Made by a program: the position numbers and the translations under genes
From: Falsiruegeria litorea R37
GTDB lineage: Bacteria > Pseudomonadota > Alphaproteobacteria > Rhodobacterales > Rhodobacteraceae
Assembly (NCBI RefSeq): GCF_900172225.1
Contig: NZ_FWFO01000001.1
Coordinates: 1,736,001-1,800,000, forward strand
DNA length: 64,000 bases
Direction: 5' to 3'
In this document: piece by piece, positions 52,807 to 62,987 of the stretch
How the letters are laid out: each line of letters opens with the position of its first letter
How positions within the stretch are numbered: position 1 is the first letter of the stretch
Notes under the pieces: model-generated
Told to the model about the DNA's origin: nothing
Databases searched by the model: none
The model's input: only the letters and a program-made list of their open reading frames with translations

Positions 52807-54831
52807 ATGCGCTTTCTGGTGCAGGCCGAGGCCGCGTTGCAAGAGCAGCGCGGATACCTGTTCCCCTGGATGCCCGTATGCCTGGGCGCCGGGATCGGTC
52901 TGTATTTCTTGCTGAAATCCGAACCAGAATGGTGGGCCTATCCCTTGCTGCTGACGACGGCCTTTGCAGGGATGCACCGGGCGCTTCGTCACGCGGACTT
53001 GTGGACACCACTTATCGCCTGTATCTCTCTGATCTCTTTGGGGTTTGTGCTGGCAGGCGCGCGTGCGCATTGGATCTCGGGGCCGGTTTTGGATTGGCGA
53101 TATTATGGGCCGGTCGAGGGGCGGGTGATTGCCATCGACCGTTCGGCATCAGATGCAGTGCGGATCACATTGGATCATGTGCGGATGGATCGTGTGTCTC
53201 CTAGTGAAACGCCCCGCAAAGTGCGTCTTTCCTTGCATGGAACCTCACCGGTGCTGACACCTGGTGACTTCATCATGACCACAGGTCACTTGTCGCCGCC
53301 GCAAGGGCCGGTTGAGCCTGGAGGTTTTGATTTTCGTCGGCATGCATGGTTCTTGGAGCTTGGGGCAGTGGGCTACACACGAGTGCCGGTGCTCAGGGCC
53401 GCTGCACCCGATCACCGCGATTGGAGTGTCTGGATTTACCGGCTGCGTCTTTCGGCTTCGCGCCATATCCAATCCATTCTGCCAGGTGAGGTTGGGGGAT
53501 TTGCCGCCGCGATTACAACGGGCGACCGCAGCGCGGTCAGTCAAGAGACACTACGAGACTTGCGTACCAGCAATCTAGCCCATCTTCTGGCGATCTCGGG
53601 TTTGCATATGGGGTTGCTCACCGCCTTTGTCTTTGGCGCCTTGAGGACGGGCTTGTCGCTGGTCCCGTCACTTGCCTTGCGCATTCCGGTGAAAAAGATA
53701 GCCGCAATCGGAGCCCTGGTTGCAGCGGCAATCTATTTGGCACTGTCCGGCGGCAATGTCGCGACGGAACGGGCCTTTGTCATGGTCGCAGTGATGCTGT
53801 GCGCGGTTCTGGTGGACAGACGAGCCTTGTCGCTGCGGGCGGTTGCTGTGGCTGCGGTAATCGTTCTGATCCTGCGCCCTGAAAGCCTGCTGGGACCGGG
53901 ATTTCAAATGTCCTTTGCAGCAACGGCGGCCCTGATCGCAGTCTTCGGAGCCCTGCGGGATCTGGAGTGGTCATTGGGGCCTGGGTGGTTGAAGCCTGTC
54001 CTGGGGGTCGTGATCAGCTCGGCCGTGGCCGGGTTGGCCACGGCACCTTTTGGCGCCGCGCATTTCAACACCATCGCCAGCTATGGGTTGCTGGCCAACC
54101 TACTGTCTGTTCCGTTGATGGGTGTTCTGGTGATTCCAGCCGCCGTGCTGGCTGCGTGCCTTGCGCCCTTGGGGCTGGAATGGATCGGGTTGGAGCTTAT
54201 GGGATCAGGCTTGCGCTGGATCCTTGGTGTGGCCCACTGGGTGTCGGATATGGAAGGCGCGCAACATCGGGTCATGTCCCCACCGGGGGTCGTGCTGCCT
54301 TTGGTGTCGATGGGGGCATTGTGGCTGATCCTTTGGCGTGGGCGGTTGCGGTGGCTGGGCGTGGGGCCTGCGGTTCTTGCCTTTCTGCTGTGGACACAGG
54401 CCGAGCGGCCCGACGTTCTGATTGCGGACACCGGGGGGTTGATTGGGGTGTTGACGCAAGAGGGGCGCGCTTTGAGCAAGCCCAAAGGCGCGGGGTTCAT
54501 TGCCACGGTCTGGCTGGAAAATGATGGCGACGCGGCCGATCAGACACATGCTGCGTCAAGATGGACCGATGGCACCGCCAAACAACGACGCATGACGGTT
54601 GCAGGGATTGAGATCATTCACTTGGTCGGCAAACGCGCCGTGGCCTCGTTTGAGAGCTGTAAAGAGGGGCAAATTGTGGTTGCGTCGGTCCCGGCTGCGA
54701 TCAAGGGAGCATGTCACCAGTTCGACCCGCTCAATCTGCGCGAGACCGGCAGCCTGTCGATTTCCAGTGCAGGCATGAAAACGGCGACCCAGATCACGGG
54801 TCGCCGCTTGTGGAATACGTTGTCTGACTAG
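52807..54831 (+). CDS. comEC: ComEC/Rec2-family DNA uptake channel protein
   Basis: The product is 674 residues. N-terminal hydrophobic helices are followed by a DUF4131-like OB region. The Competence domain then shows LAHLLAISGLHMGLLTAFV and at least eight further membrane segments (~230-520). The C-terminal ~120 residues are soluble, but an intact MBL nuclease motif (HxHxDH) is not visible, so the usual C-terminal domain is reduced. The protein moves single-stranded DNA across the inner membrane during transformation. It is divergent from gltX (80 bp) and convergent with lexA (3 bp between stops). Confidence 0.88.
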   Translation: MRFLVQAEAALQEQRGYLFPWMPVCLGAGIGLYFLLKSEPEWWAYPLLLTTAFAGMHRALRHADLWTPLIACISLISLGFVLAGARAHWISGPVLDWRYYGPVEGRVIAIDRSASDAVRITLDHVRMDRVSPSETPRKVRLSLHGTSPVLTPGDFIMTTGHLSPPQGPVEPGGFDFRRHAWFLELGAVGYTRVPVLRAAAPDHRDWSVWIYRLRLSASRHIQSILPGEVGGFAAAITTGDRSAVSQETLRDLRTSNLAHLLAISGLHMGLLTAFVFGALRTGLSLVPSLALRIPVKKIAAIGALVAAAIYLALSGGNVATERAFVMVAVMLCAVLVDRRALSLRAVAVAAVIVLILRPESLLGPGFQMSFAATAALIAVFGALRDLEWSLGPGWLKPVLGVVISSAVAGLATAPFGAAHFNTIASYGLLANLLSVPLMGVLVIPAAVLAACLAPLGLEWIGLELMGSGLRWILGVAHWVSDMEGAQHRVMSPPGVVLPLVSMGALWLILWRGRLRWLGVGPAVLAFLLWTQAERPDVLIADTGGLIGVLTQEGRALSKPKGAGFIATVWLENDGDAADQTHAASRWTDGTAKQRRMTVAGIEIIHLVGKRAVASFESCKEGQIVVASVPAAIKGACHQFDPLNLRETGSLSISSAGMKTATQITGRRLWNTLSD

Positions 54832-54834
54832 CGA

Positions 54835-55533
54835 TCAATACGTGCGGATCAGACCAACCAGACGACCCTGCACCTTGACCTTGTCATCGGGGAACATCCG
54901 CGTTTCATAGGCTGGGTTCGCTGCTTCGAGCGCGATGACATTGCCGCGACGGAAGAACCGTTTCAGCGTTGCCTCTTGATCCTCGACCAGGGCCACGACG
55001 ATATCGCCGTTGTCGGCCGTGGATGTCTCGCGGATGACCACCACGTCGCCGTCGTTGATCCCGGCGTCGATCATCGAATCCCCTTTGACCTCAAGGGCAT
55101 AGTGTTCACCGCTACCGGAAAGCATCTGTCCCGGCACCGCGACTTGGTGCGATTGTTGGCTGATCGCCTCAATGGGGACACCGGCAGCGATGCGACCCAT
55201 GACAGGCAGTTCCACCGCGTGAATGGTGATTGGTTCCGAATTCGCGGGCCGCCCGGCTTCGGGCCGGTCGCCTTCGATCACGCGCGGGGTAAAGCCGGTC
55301 GTGGGTTCACCACCCAGGCTTTCGGGCAGCTTCACAATCTCAATTGCGCGGGCCCGATGCGCCAACCGCCGGATGAACCCACGCTCTTCCAAAGCAGTGA
55401 TCAGACGGTGGATGCCGGATTTGCTGCGCAAATCCAACGCGACCTTCATTTCGTCGAAACTGGGGGGGACGCCGTCCGCTTGGAGCCGTTTGTGAATAAA
55501 CTCCAACAAATCCAGTTGCTTCTTGGTCAGCAT
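54835..55533 (-). CDS. lexA: LexA repressor
   Basis: The 232-residue SOS repressor has an N-terminal winged HTH ([18 protein letters not shown].., [18 protein letters not shown]). The Ala-Gly self-cleavage site is in [13 protein letters not shown]. The catalytic Ser is in [10 protein letters not shown] and the Lys in [12 protein letters not shown] 55533 follows GAGGTGA; the GTG just before it is also possible. Its own SOS box lies at 55566-55580, 32 bp upstream, giving autoregulation. Confidence 0.97.
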   Translation of the reverse strand: MLTKKQLDLLEFIHKRLQADGVPPSFDEMKVALDLRSKSGIHRLITALEERGFIRRLAHRARAIEIVKLPESLGGEPTTGFTPRVIEGDRPEAGRPANSEPITIHAVELPVMGRIAAGVPIEAISQQSHQVAVPGQMLSGSGEHYALEVKGDSMIDAGINDGDVVVIRETSTADNGDIVVALVEDQEATLKRFFRRGNVIALEAANPAYETRMFPDDKVKVQGRLVGLIRTY

Positions 55534-55565
55534 CACGTCACCTCAGGATCTATGCGTTTACGTTT

Positions 55566-55580
55566 GTTCTACGCATGTTC
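55566..55580 (-). promoter_or_regulatory. LexA (SOS) box upstream of lexA
   Basis: GTTC-TACGCAT-GTTC (read on the plus strand) matches GTTC-N7-GTTC exactly. It lies between moeA and lexA and implies that lexA has its own promoter despite the tight upstream operon. Confidence 0.85.
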
Positions 55581-55613
55581 CTGTTTTGTGTCAACGCTTG
55601 TTCTGTCATGGCC

Positions 55614-56786
55614 TTACAACGGCAGGTAGTGCAAGGTCTCTCCGGCGTTGCGTGCGGGGTCATCTGCTGCACGTACGGCCAGAGCATTTGACTCTGACAG
55701 CACCGACAACAGCGAGCTGTCCTGATTGTCAAATACGGTGATCTGTCCCCCCTCGACGCGGGCGCGCATGTAATGCTGTCGGGGGCCGTTTTGCGCAATG
55801 TCCTGGCTTAGCGCCGCGGTCATCAACACATCATCCACTGCGCCTAGCCCCAACATCTTGCGCAGCATCGGAAGGATGAAGACATAGCCGCAAACCATTG
55901 CAGAAACAGGATTACCTGGCAAGCCAACCATGGCGGCCCCCGCCAATCGGCCGGCCATCAGCGGTTTGCCCGGGCGCATCTTTACTTTGTAGAACGACCG
56001 CTCCATCCCCAGCTGCTGCGTGGTCTGAGCAACCAGATCGTGATCGCCAACCGAAGCGCCGCCAATAGTCACGACCAGATCGGCGCCTTGTGCCAAGCCA
56101 AAGGTGGTCTCAAGCGAGGCGACCGTGTCGCGGGCAATCGGCAGGACGCGCACATGGGCTCCGTGACGCTCGAACAACGCCTTCAAGCCAAACGTATTGG
56201 ACGCGATGATCTGATCCGGCCCCGGAACCTCGCCAGGCATCACCAATTCGTCGCCGGTCGAAATCAAGGCAACCACCGGCTTGCGGCGCACCGGTACGCG
56301 GGGGATGTTCATTGACGCCATCAGCGCCACATCCTCGGCCCGGAGGAGGCGCGGAGCGGAGATTGTGTCGCCAACGCGGAAATCGACGCCAGCGGGGCGG
56401 ATATTGTCCTTGGGCCCTGGATCGTCCGAGATCGTGATCAGATCACCCTTGCGATCCACATCTTCTTGAATAACGACAAAATCAGCCCCTTGCGGGATCG
56501 GCGCGCCGGTAAAGATGCGCACCGCCTGACCAGCCCCAACGGTGCCGTCAAATCCATGCCCGGCTGCAGCTTCGCCGATGAGTTTGAACATGGCGTGCTG
56601 CTCGACTTCGGCAGCCTTGACCGCATAGCCGTCCATAGACGAGGCCGCAAATGGCGGCTGATCGCGCGTGGCAGCGACATCATTGGCCAACACCCGGGTG
56701 GCGGCCCGGGCCAGCGGAACCTCTTCAGTATCGCCGGTCTGAACCAGATCCAAAAGCAGCGCGCGGGCTTCGTCTACGGTGATCAT
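55614..56786 (-). CDS. moeA: Molybdopterin molybdotransferase
   Basis: This 390-residue protein inserts molybdate into adenylylated molybdopterin. Motifs: [51 protein letters not shown] and [18 protein letters not shown]. It overlaps moaC by 4 bp (ATGA). An 80-bp gap with an SOS box separates it from lexA. Confidence 0.95.
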   Translation of the reverse strand: MITVDEARALLLDLVQTGDTEEVPLARAATRVLANDVAATRDQPPFAASSMDGYAVKAAEVEQHAMFKLIGEAAAGHGFDGTVGAGQAVRIFTGAPIPQGADFVVIQEDVDRKGDLITISDDPGPKDNIRPAGVDFRVGDTISAPRLLRAEDVALMASMNIPRVPVRRKPVVALISTGDELVMPGEVPGPDQIIASNTFGLKALFERHGAHVRVLPIARDTVASLETTFGLAQGADLVVTIGGASVGDHDLVAQTTQQLGMERSFYKVKMRPGKPLMAGRLAGAAMVGLPGNPVSAMVCGYVFILPMLRKMLGLGAVDDVLMTAALSQDIAQNGPRQHYMRARVEGGQITVFDNQDSSLLSVLSESNALAVRAADDPARNAGETLHYLPL

Positions 56787-57256
56787 TTCGCCTCGTAACG
56801 GCCTGATTTTCCGCCGTCTTTCAGCTGTACGTGAATGCCGCCGATCTCCATGGATTTGTCGACGGCTTTGGACATGTCATAGATCGTGAGCGCGGTGGTC
56901 GACACCGCAGTCAGCGCCTCCATCTCGACGCCGGTCTGGCCGGTGGTCTTGACCGTCGCCTCGATCCGGACGCCGGGCAAATCCGCGTCCAGCTCCATCT
57001 CGACCGAAACCTTGGTGATCGGCAGGGGGTGACACAGCGGGATCAGGTCGGCGGTTTTCTTGGCACCCATGATGCCCGCCAGACGCGCCACGCCCAGAAC
57101 ATCGCCCTTCTTGGCGCGACCTTCTGAAATGATATCAAATGTTTCGCTCTGCATCTTGATGTATCCGCGCGCCACGGCGATGCGGGAGGTCACGTCCTTG
57201 TCAGACACATCCACCATATGCGCGTCGCCCTTGCCGTCAAAATGCGTGAGCGCCAT
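56783..57256 (-). CDS. moaC: Cyclic pyranopterin monophosphate synthase
   Basis: This 157-residue enzyme catalyses the second half of cPMP formation in molybdenum cofactor synthesis. [34 protein letters not shown] and [31 protein letters not shown] are the family blocks. ATG 57256 overlaps the trpC stop (TGATG). Confidence 0.96.
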   Translation of the reverse strand: MALTHFDGKGDAHMVDVSDKDVTSRIAVARGYIKMQSETFDIISEGRAKKGDVLGVARLAGIMGAKKTADLIPLCHPLPITKVSVEMELDADLPGVRIEATVKTTGQTGVEMEALTAVSTTALTIYDMSKAVDKSMEIGGIHVQLKDGGKSGRYEAK

Positions 57257-58068
57257 CACATCGCCCCCGGAACCAGCGGATTCGACAGGATTTCGCGGGT
57301 GGCGGCCGTCACATCATCCTGACGCATCAGGCTTTCGCCGATCAGGAAGCAGCGTGCGCCATACCGGGCAATGTCACTGAGGTCGGCGGGAGTGTTCAGG
57401 CCGCTTTCGCAGACAATCGTACGGTCGATCGAAACCAGCTTTGACAGGCGACGGGTGGTGTCCAGCGTCGTTTCAAAGGTCTTGAGGTTGCGATTGTTGA
57501 TCCCAATGAGGGGGCTTTTCAACTGCTCGGCGCGCTCCAGCTCGGCCTCGTCATGGACCTCGATCAACACGTCCATGCCCCAATCAAATGCGGTCTGTTC
57601 CAGCTCGGCGGCCTGGCCATCCTCGACCGAGGCCATGATGATCAGGATGCAGTCGCCGCCAAGCGCGCGGGCCTCGACCACCTGATAGGGATCATACATG
57701 AAATCCTTGCGCAGCGCAGGCAGGCTGCAAGCGTTGCGCGCGGCCGTCAGAAATGATTTGTCACCCTGAAAGCTGGGCGTGTCGGTCAGTACAGACAGAC
57801 AGGTCGCGCCACCGGCCTCATAGGCCTGCGCCAAGGCTGGCGGATCGAACTCGGGGCGGATCAAACCCTTGGATGGGCTGGCTTTCTTGATCTCGGCAAT
57901 CAGGCCATAACCGTCGCGGCTGGCCTCGAACAGGGCTTTGGCAAACGGGCGCACGGGGCCTGCATCGCGGGCTTCGGCCTCAAGCTCGTCCAGCGATTTT
58001 TGCGCCTTGTCGGCGGCCACTTCTTCCAGCTTGTAGGCCTTGATTTTGTCCAGGATAGTGTCGGTCAT
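57256..58068 (-). CDS. trpC: Indole-3-glycerol phosphate synthase
   Basis: This 270-residue TIM-barrel enzyme of tryptophan synthesis has [56 protein letters not shown] and [10 protein letters not shown]. It overlaps trpD by 4 bp and moaC by the TGATG arrangement. Confidence 0.97.
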   Translation of the reverse strand: MTDTILDKIKAYKLEEVAADKAQKSLDELEAEARDAGPVRPFAKALFEASRDGYGLIAEIKKASPSKGLIRPEFDPPALAQAYEAGGATCLSVLTDTPSFQGDKSFLTAARNACSLPALRKDFMYDPYQVVEARALGGDCILIIMASVEDGQAAELEQTAFDWGMDVLIEVHDEAELERAEQLKSPLIGINNRNLKTFETTLDTTRRLSKLVSIDRTIVCESGLNTPADLSDIARYGARCFLIGESLMRQDDVTAATREILSNPLVPGAM

Positions 58069-59084
58069 GTCGTGCCTTGTGTAATCCGCGCCAGGGCGGT
58101 GATCTTGTCTTGGGCTTTGCCGCTATCGATGCTCTCGGCCGCCATGGCGACGCCTTCGCGCAGGTCCGATGCGGCCCCAGCAACCACCAACGCGCCTGCA
58201 GAATTCAGCAGCACCGCATCGCGATAGGCGGATGGCGCGCCATCCAGCAGGGCGCGGAACGCTACGGCGTTTTCTTCGGGTGTGCCGCCGACGATGTCTG
58301 CAAACGGATGAACCGGCAGGCCCGCGTCCTCGGGGTGCAGTTCGACCTCTTTCACGGTGCCGTCTTCAAGCGCGGCGACCCAGCTGATGCCGGTGATGGT
58401 CAACTCATCCGTGCCGTCCGAGCCATGAACCAACCATGCTCTATCCGATCCCAACAAACCCAGCGTTTCCGCCATGGGGCGGATCAGATCGCGACTGAAA
58501 GCGCCGGTCAACTGGCGTTTGACGCCCGCGGGGTTGGTCAGTGGGCCAAGGATGTTAAAGATCGTCCGCGTTCCCAGTTCAGCGCGGGTGGGCATCACAT
58601 GGGCGGTCGCGGGGTGATGCATTGGGGCCATCATGAAACCGATCCCGGCCTCGGACAGCGCCCGTTCCACCACATCCGGGCCCACCATCACGTTGATCCC
58701 CATCTGCGATTGCAGATCCGCAGTGCCGGATTTCGAACTCAGGTTACGATTGCCATGCTTGGCCACGACCACGCCGGCACCTGCCGTCACAAAGGCCGTC
58801 GCGGTCGAGATGTTGAGCGTGTTCTTGCCATCACCCCCGGTGCCCACAATATCCATCGCCCCCTCGGGCGCGCGCACAGCGTTGCATTTGGCACGCATCA
58901 CAGCTGCGGCGGCGGCGTATTCATCCACCGTCTCGCCACGGGTGCGCAGGGCCATCAGCAGGCCGCCGATCTGGGACGGCGTCGCCTCGCCGTTGAACAG
59001 GATGCCAAAGGCAGTCTCTGCTTCGCCACGGGTCAGGGCACGCTCGGCTGCCGCGCCGATCAGCGGTTTCAGAGCGTCACTCAT
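58065..59084 (-). CDS. trpD: Anthranilate phosphoribosyltransferase
   Basis: This 339-residue enzyme uses PRPP and anthranilate. Motifs: [44 protein letters not shown] and [12 protein letters not shown]. It overlaps trpG (ATGA) and trpC. Confidence 0.97.
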   Translation of the reverse strand: MSDALKPLIGAAAERALTRGEAETAFGILFNGEATPSQIGGLLMALRTRGETVDEYAAAAAVMRAKCNAVRAPEGAMDIVGTGGDGKNTLNISTATAFVTAGAGVVVAKHGNRNLSSKSGTADLQSQMGINVMVGPDVVERALSEAGIGFMMAPMHHPATAHVMPTRAELGTRTIFNILGPLTNPAGVKRQLTGAFSRDLIRPMAETLGLLGSDRAWLVHGSDGTDELTITGISWVAALEDGTVKEVELHPEDAGLPVHPFADIVGGTPEENAVAFRALLDGAPSAYRDAVLLNSAGALVVAGAASDLREGVAMAAESIDSGKAQDKITALARITQGTT

Positions 59085-59662
59085 GCCGGGACTTTCATGT
59101 CGTTGAGGAAGTTTTGCAGCAGGGCATGCCCATGCTCGGATGCAATCGATTCCGGGTGAAACTGTACGCCATGAATGGGCAGCTCATTGTGCTGCAGGCC
59201 CATGATGGTGCCATCTTCCAATTCCGCTGTGATTTCAAGGCAGTCGGGCAGGGTGGCACGGTCCACGACCAGCGAATGATAGCGCGTCGCCTCGAACGGT
59301 GACGGCAGCCCTGCAAACAGTCCTTTACCGGTGTGGGACATGGTGCCCATCTTGCCATGAACGATCTCGTGGCAGCGCACGACATTGCCGCCGAACGCTT
59401 GTCCGATGGTCTGATGGCCCAGACATACGCCCATCAACGGGGTACGCGTTTCAGCCGCCGCTTTGGTCAGCGCCAGGCAAATGCCAGCCTGATCCGGATC
59501 GCAAGGCCCCGGGCTCAGCAAGATACCGGCGGGGTTCATCGCCATTGCCTGTTGCACGTCGATGGCGTCGTTGCGGTGAATTTCGACCTCGGCCCCAAGC
59601 TCGCCCAGATAGTGCACGAGGTTGTAGGTAAAACTGTCATAGTTGTCGATCAGCAGCAGCAT
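59081..59662 (-). CDS. trpG: Anthranilate synthase glutamine amidotransferase subunit
   Basis: This 193-residue class I amidotransferase has the nucleophile Cys80 in [15 protein letters not shown] and the His/Glu of the triad in [11 protein letters not shown]. Start [20 protein letters not shown] at 59662; a much longer open frame upstream is antisense to the deacetylase gene and not real. trpE is not adjacent. The subunit may also serve p-aminobenzoate synthesis. Confidence 0.96.
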   Translation of the reverse strand: MLLLIDNYDSFTYNLVHYLGELGAEVEIHRNDAIDVQQAMAMNPAGILLSPGPCDPDQAGICLALTKAAAETRTPLMGVCLGHQTIGQAFGGNVVRCHEIVHGKMGTMSHTGKGLFAGLPSPFEATRYHSLVVDRATLPDCLEITAELEDGTIMGLQHNELPIHGVQFHPESIASEHGHALLQNFLNDMKVPA

Positions 59663-59839
59663 GTTGATCCGTTCATTAGGGGCTGGTGCCAAAAGCCTCA
59701 GCCGCAGTATAGTGTTGGCGTATACATGTTCAGGCTTGCACGGCAGCGTCAAGGGCGCTTCGCGGGGCAAATGGTATCGGGTATCAACGCCGCTCAGACG
59801 GTGACAGGAATGCAACGGGCAAAAAGGGGCAAAGCAGCC

Positions 59840-61324
59840 ATGCGCGGATTTTTCGGAGGACTTCTGGTCGGGGGCGTTGTGGTAACCGGCGCAGCGGCAA
59901 TTTCGTCTTTGTCGTTTCCCCTGCCGCAGCGGCCTGATCTGGTGGCCAACACGCCCGAGGCCACAGGAACCGGAGCAACTGCGGATCAGAATACGGGCCA
60001 AGCCCCCGCGGGAAAGGATGCTGATCTGGTCGAGATTGCGCCGCGCGCACCGGATGCAGGCCCATCCACGAGCGACGATCTGGCTGCACTTGATGACGAT
60101 GCAACACAACCGGGTGACAAACCCGCCGTCGGCCCGGCAACTGGCGGTCTGGATTCGCCCCAGGCCACGAACTCTTCGGATGTGACGGTCCAAGAGGACG
60201 AACCGGTTGCGCCGTCGTCCTCCGCCGAACTTCCTGCTCCCGACGATCAGGCTCAGGCCCCCAGCGTCGTGGAGCAGCCTAGCCAACCCACTGCCCCGGC
60301 GGTTGAAGACACGGGGACGGGCTTCGGCACGTCGCAAACAGACGAAGAGACCGCGCCTGAGGCACCAGCACCGAAACAGGCCGAGCCCGGGACGGCAGAG
60401 ACAGCCCCTGCAACCGAGGCGCCGGAAACGGAAACTGCGCCTGATCCTGACACGCAGGCTGCAGAACTGCCCGCCCCGCAAGAAGGCGACGCGCCTACGC
60501 CCGAGGCCGGCGTCGAAGCGCCCGAGCAGGGCGAGGCCCCCAGCGAAGGCGGCCTGGTGGGTACTGCACCCAGCCCAACCATCGGCACGCCGGTTGTTCC
60601 CCTCACGGAACGTGACAACGTGGCCACTGCGCAGGGAACGCCGGATGTGATCCCGCTCAAAGCTTATGCTGCTCCGTTCGAGAACAGCGAAGACAAGCCG
60701 CTGATGGCGATTGTGCTAATCGACGATGCGGATTCTCTGGGGCTGGAAGCGCTACAAGAGTTTCCTTATCCGCTGTCCTTTGCCATTGACCCGTCCAAGC
60801 CGGGCGCGGCCGACAAGATGAAAACCTATCGCGATGCGGGTTTTGAGGTTCTGGCCATGACCGATTTGCCTGCCGCCGCAACCGCGCAAGACGCCGAAGT
60901 TTCGATGTCGGTCTGGCTTGAAACCTTGCCCGAGGCCGTCGCCATTCTTGAAGGCACGGGATCGGGGATTCAAGGCAATCGTTCTTTATCTGATCAGGTC
61001 GCCGCGATTGCCGGGGGAACTGGTCGCGGCTTGGTTACACAGGACAACGGTCTTAACACTGCGCAAAAACTGGCAGCGCGGGCGGGTGTCCCTTCGGCCG
61101 TGGTATTCCGCGATTTCGACGGGGCAGGGCAGACGCCGACGGTGATGCGCCGGTTCCTGGATCAAGCAGCGTTCCGAGCTGGTCAAGAGGGCGCCGTCAT
61201 CATGCTGGGCCGCGTGCGCCCTGATACAGTGTCGGCTTTGCTGCTTTGGGGCCTTCAGGATCGCGCCAACCGCGTGGCGCTTGCTCCGATTTCGGCTGTG
61301 TTGACACGCGACCAAAGCCAGTAA
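59840..61324 (+). CDS. Divergent polysaccharide deacetylase family protein
   Basis: The product is 494 residues. An N-terminal membrane anchor ([19 protein letters not shown]) is followed by ~190 residues of Pro/Ala/Glu/Thr-rich low complexity (about 35-245). A C-terminal domain then shows [32 protein letters not shown] and [14 protein letters not shown]. The domain corresponds to the 'divergent polysaccharide deacetylase' family (DUF610 type), which lies in the cell envelope; the enzymatic activity is unproven. The repeat-rich spacer should cross the periplasm. The start is ambiguous between ATG 59810 and 59840. It is divergent from trpG. Confidence 0.82.
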   Translation: MRGFFGGLLVGGVVVTGAAAISSLSFPLPQRPDLVANTPEATGTGATADQNTGQAPAGKDADLVEIAPRAPDAGPSTSDDLAALDDDATQPGDKPAVGPATGGLDSPQATNSSDVTVQEDEPVAPSSSAELPAPDDQAQAPSVVEQPSQPTAPAVEDTGTGFGTSQTDEETAPEAPAPKQAEPGTAETAPATEAPETETAPDPDTQAAELPAPQEGDAPTPEAGVEAPEQGEAPSEGGLVGTAPSPTIGTPVVPLTERDNVATAQGTPDVIPLKAYAAPFENSEDKPLMAIVLIDDADSLGLEALQEFPYPLSFAIDPSKPGAADKMKTYRDAGFEVLAMTDLPAAATAQDAEVSMSVWLETLPEAVAILEGTGSGIQGNRSLSDQVAAIAGGTGRGLVTQDNGLNTAQKLAARAGVPSAVVFRDFDGAGQTPTVMRRFLDQAAFRAGQEGAVIMLGRVRPDTVSALLLWGLQDRANRVALAPISAVLTRDQSQ

Positions 61325-61448
61325 GACGCAGGCTTCACTCGGAAAGCTTGAACGTCCGGCTAGCCGCCGTGCACAGGCGCCTCCTGTGCTCTCAGGGACT
61401 GCTGTCGGTCAGAATCTTGATGCCGCAGCATGATGGTTGAGGCTGCGA

Positions 61449-62018
61449 TCAACGCGTCACAGTACGCGGTTGGCACGCACCTAGGTCCTTGGCCGGTTGC
61501 CCTATGCGTGTCAAATCACGCGTCATCAGGAAATGAGTCAACGAAGCGCCCACATCCTTGTTTGGAATGACGGCGACACCCCACCCGCTGGAGTCATCGC
61601 CCTTCTTGAACCCGGTATTGATCAGCAGGACATGTCCCGATGGAATGGTGTGAATGTTGCCTTCATCGATCTCTGAAATTGCGACCTTTTTCCAGTCTTC
61701 GCCTAGGTTCGTAACCGTGCCTACTATTTCCACCCCTTGGGCATTGGCAGTGACGGTTTGGCCTGCCACTGCGCCAATAGACACCAGTTTGTACCGATTA
61801 CCCAGTTTTGCATAGACAGCCTGGTTCACGCAGAGTTCAGGCGTGGTTCTGTGCAGGTACAGGGCGTTGTCCGCCAAACCTGCCAAATCGCGGCCCTGAC
61901 GAACAAATCGGTATTCCAGATTTCTCTCAAACACAAAGATGGCGGCAAAGGCCAATAGCCATGGGATCAGCCCTTTCAGGGTTCGGCTTTCTTGCCATTG
62001 ACGTAGCGGTTCAGTCAT
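61449..62018 (-). CDS. Hypothetical single-pass membrane protein of the AAA cluster
   Basis: The product is 189 residues. One transmembrane helix (LIPWLLAFAAIFVFE, about 18-33) is followed by an exported-looking domain of ~150 residues with two Cys (ELCVNQAVY and GACQPRT) and a beta-rich centre (VSIGAVAGQTVTANAQGVEIVGTV). The family is not recognised. It is 12 bp downstream of the TPR-membrane gene and thus part of a three-gene operon with the AAA ATPase. Confidence 0.65.
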   Translation of the reverse strand: MTEPLRQWQESRTLKGLIPWLLAFAAIFVFERNLEYRFVRQGRDLAGLADNALYLHRTTPELCVNQAVYAKLGNRYKLVSIGAVAGQTVTANAQGVEIVGTVTNLGEDWKKVAISEIDEGNIHTIPSGHVLLINTGFKKGDDSSGWGVAVIPNKDVGASLTHFLMTRDLTRIGQPAKDLGACQPRTVTR

Positions 62019-62030
62019 CAATGCCTCCGA

Positions 62031-62984
62031 TCAGAACTTTTTGAGCTTTACTGTCTTTTTCCGGCCAAACAGCATTTTGTAATACGCGTCTGACAATGAA
62101 AGAACAAAGACACCGATCGCGCCGATGATCAGAACTGAAATCGTCGGCGAAGTTGACAGCCCAAAAAGGATGAGGATCGGAAAGAGAAAGAGGGATAGGG
62201 CACTTCGGATCAAACTGAGCAAGATCACAAAGATCAGCACGGCTGCCACTTTGTTCAGTCTGGCGCCAAGTAGCATTGCCGCCGCCATGCCGAGTAAAAT
62301 GAGGTAGAATCCAGGATAATAGAACAGCCATGTTGCCCGGCTGAGAAAGGCCATGCGCCGTCGTGTTGGGTCTGCGGCCAAACTGCGGGCTGCATACATG
62401 CGCGCACTGGCCAGGCGCCCGATTTGGAACCTATTTGTAGCCATAGCAGCCAGAAGCTCTGCATCGTTTGGGAAAAACTCGACCGCTTTGCTTAGATAAT
62501 AGTCCGCTTCGAACAGGTCGTTGACCTGGTGCAGGGCGATGGCTTTCACTTTGATCAGATCCGGAGAGGACACGTCTCCGAATTCTTTTTCGAGCGTCTT
62601 GCGAAAAGAGTTCGCGTTGCCTTTCTGCGCGTCTTGAAACATCTCCATGATGGAAATGGCGGTGGTTTCATGCGGAAAGGTCGTGCGAAACTGTTTCAGG
62701 CTGGCTTTCATATCCCTTGTTCGCCCCAGCTTTGCCAGAGATTTGAACCGGAAAACATGTATGCCCACAGAATTGGGATGGCGGGACAGCCAGTTGTCGC
62801 AATAGGCAAGCGCCTCTTTGTGTGCGCTTTGTTTTGTCAGGGCTTCGATCATCAGATCCGTCGCCGGATAATTGTCAGGATCCTTTTCAAGAAGTTTGCC
62901 AAGTATGCGTTTGGTGCCTTCGATGTTGCCCGCTTCCAGCAAGGCGCGTGCCGTCCCGAGACCTTCTTCGTGCGTGTCCGTCAA
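62031..62984 (-). CDS. TPR protein with C-terminal membrane helices
   Basis: The product is 317 residues. TPR-like repeats occupy about residues 5-215 (for example AGNIEGTKRILGKLLEKDPDNYPA and AVEFFPNDAELLAAMATNRFQIGR). They are followed by three or four hydrophobic helices (FYLILLGMAAAMLLGA, VLIFVILLSLIRSALSLFLF, ISVLIIGAIGVFVLSL) and a basic tail. It probably presents a cytoplasmic docking platform at the membrane. It starts 3 bp after the AAA ATPase gene stop, so the two are tightly linked. Confidence 0.75.
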   Translation of the reverse strand: MTDTHEEGLGTARALLEAGNIEGTKRILGKLLEKDPDNYPATDLMIEALTKQSAHKEALAYCDNWLSRHPNSVGIHVFRFKSLAKLGRTRDMKASLKQFRTTFPHETTAISIMEMFQDAQKGNANSFRKTLEKEFGDVSSPDLIKVKAIALHQVNDLFEADYYLSKAVEFFPNDAELLAAMATNRFQIGRLASARMYAARSLAADPTRRRMAFLSRATWLFYYPGFYLILLGMAAAMLLGARLNKVAAVLIFVILLSLIRSALSLFLFPILILFGLSTSPTISVLIIGAIGVFVLSLSDAYYKMLFGRKKTVKLKKF

Positions 62985-62987
62985 AAT

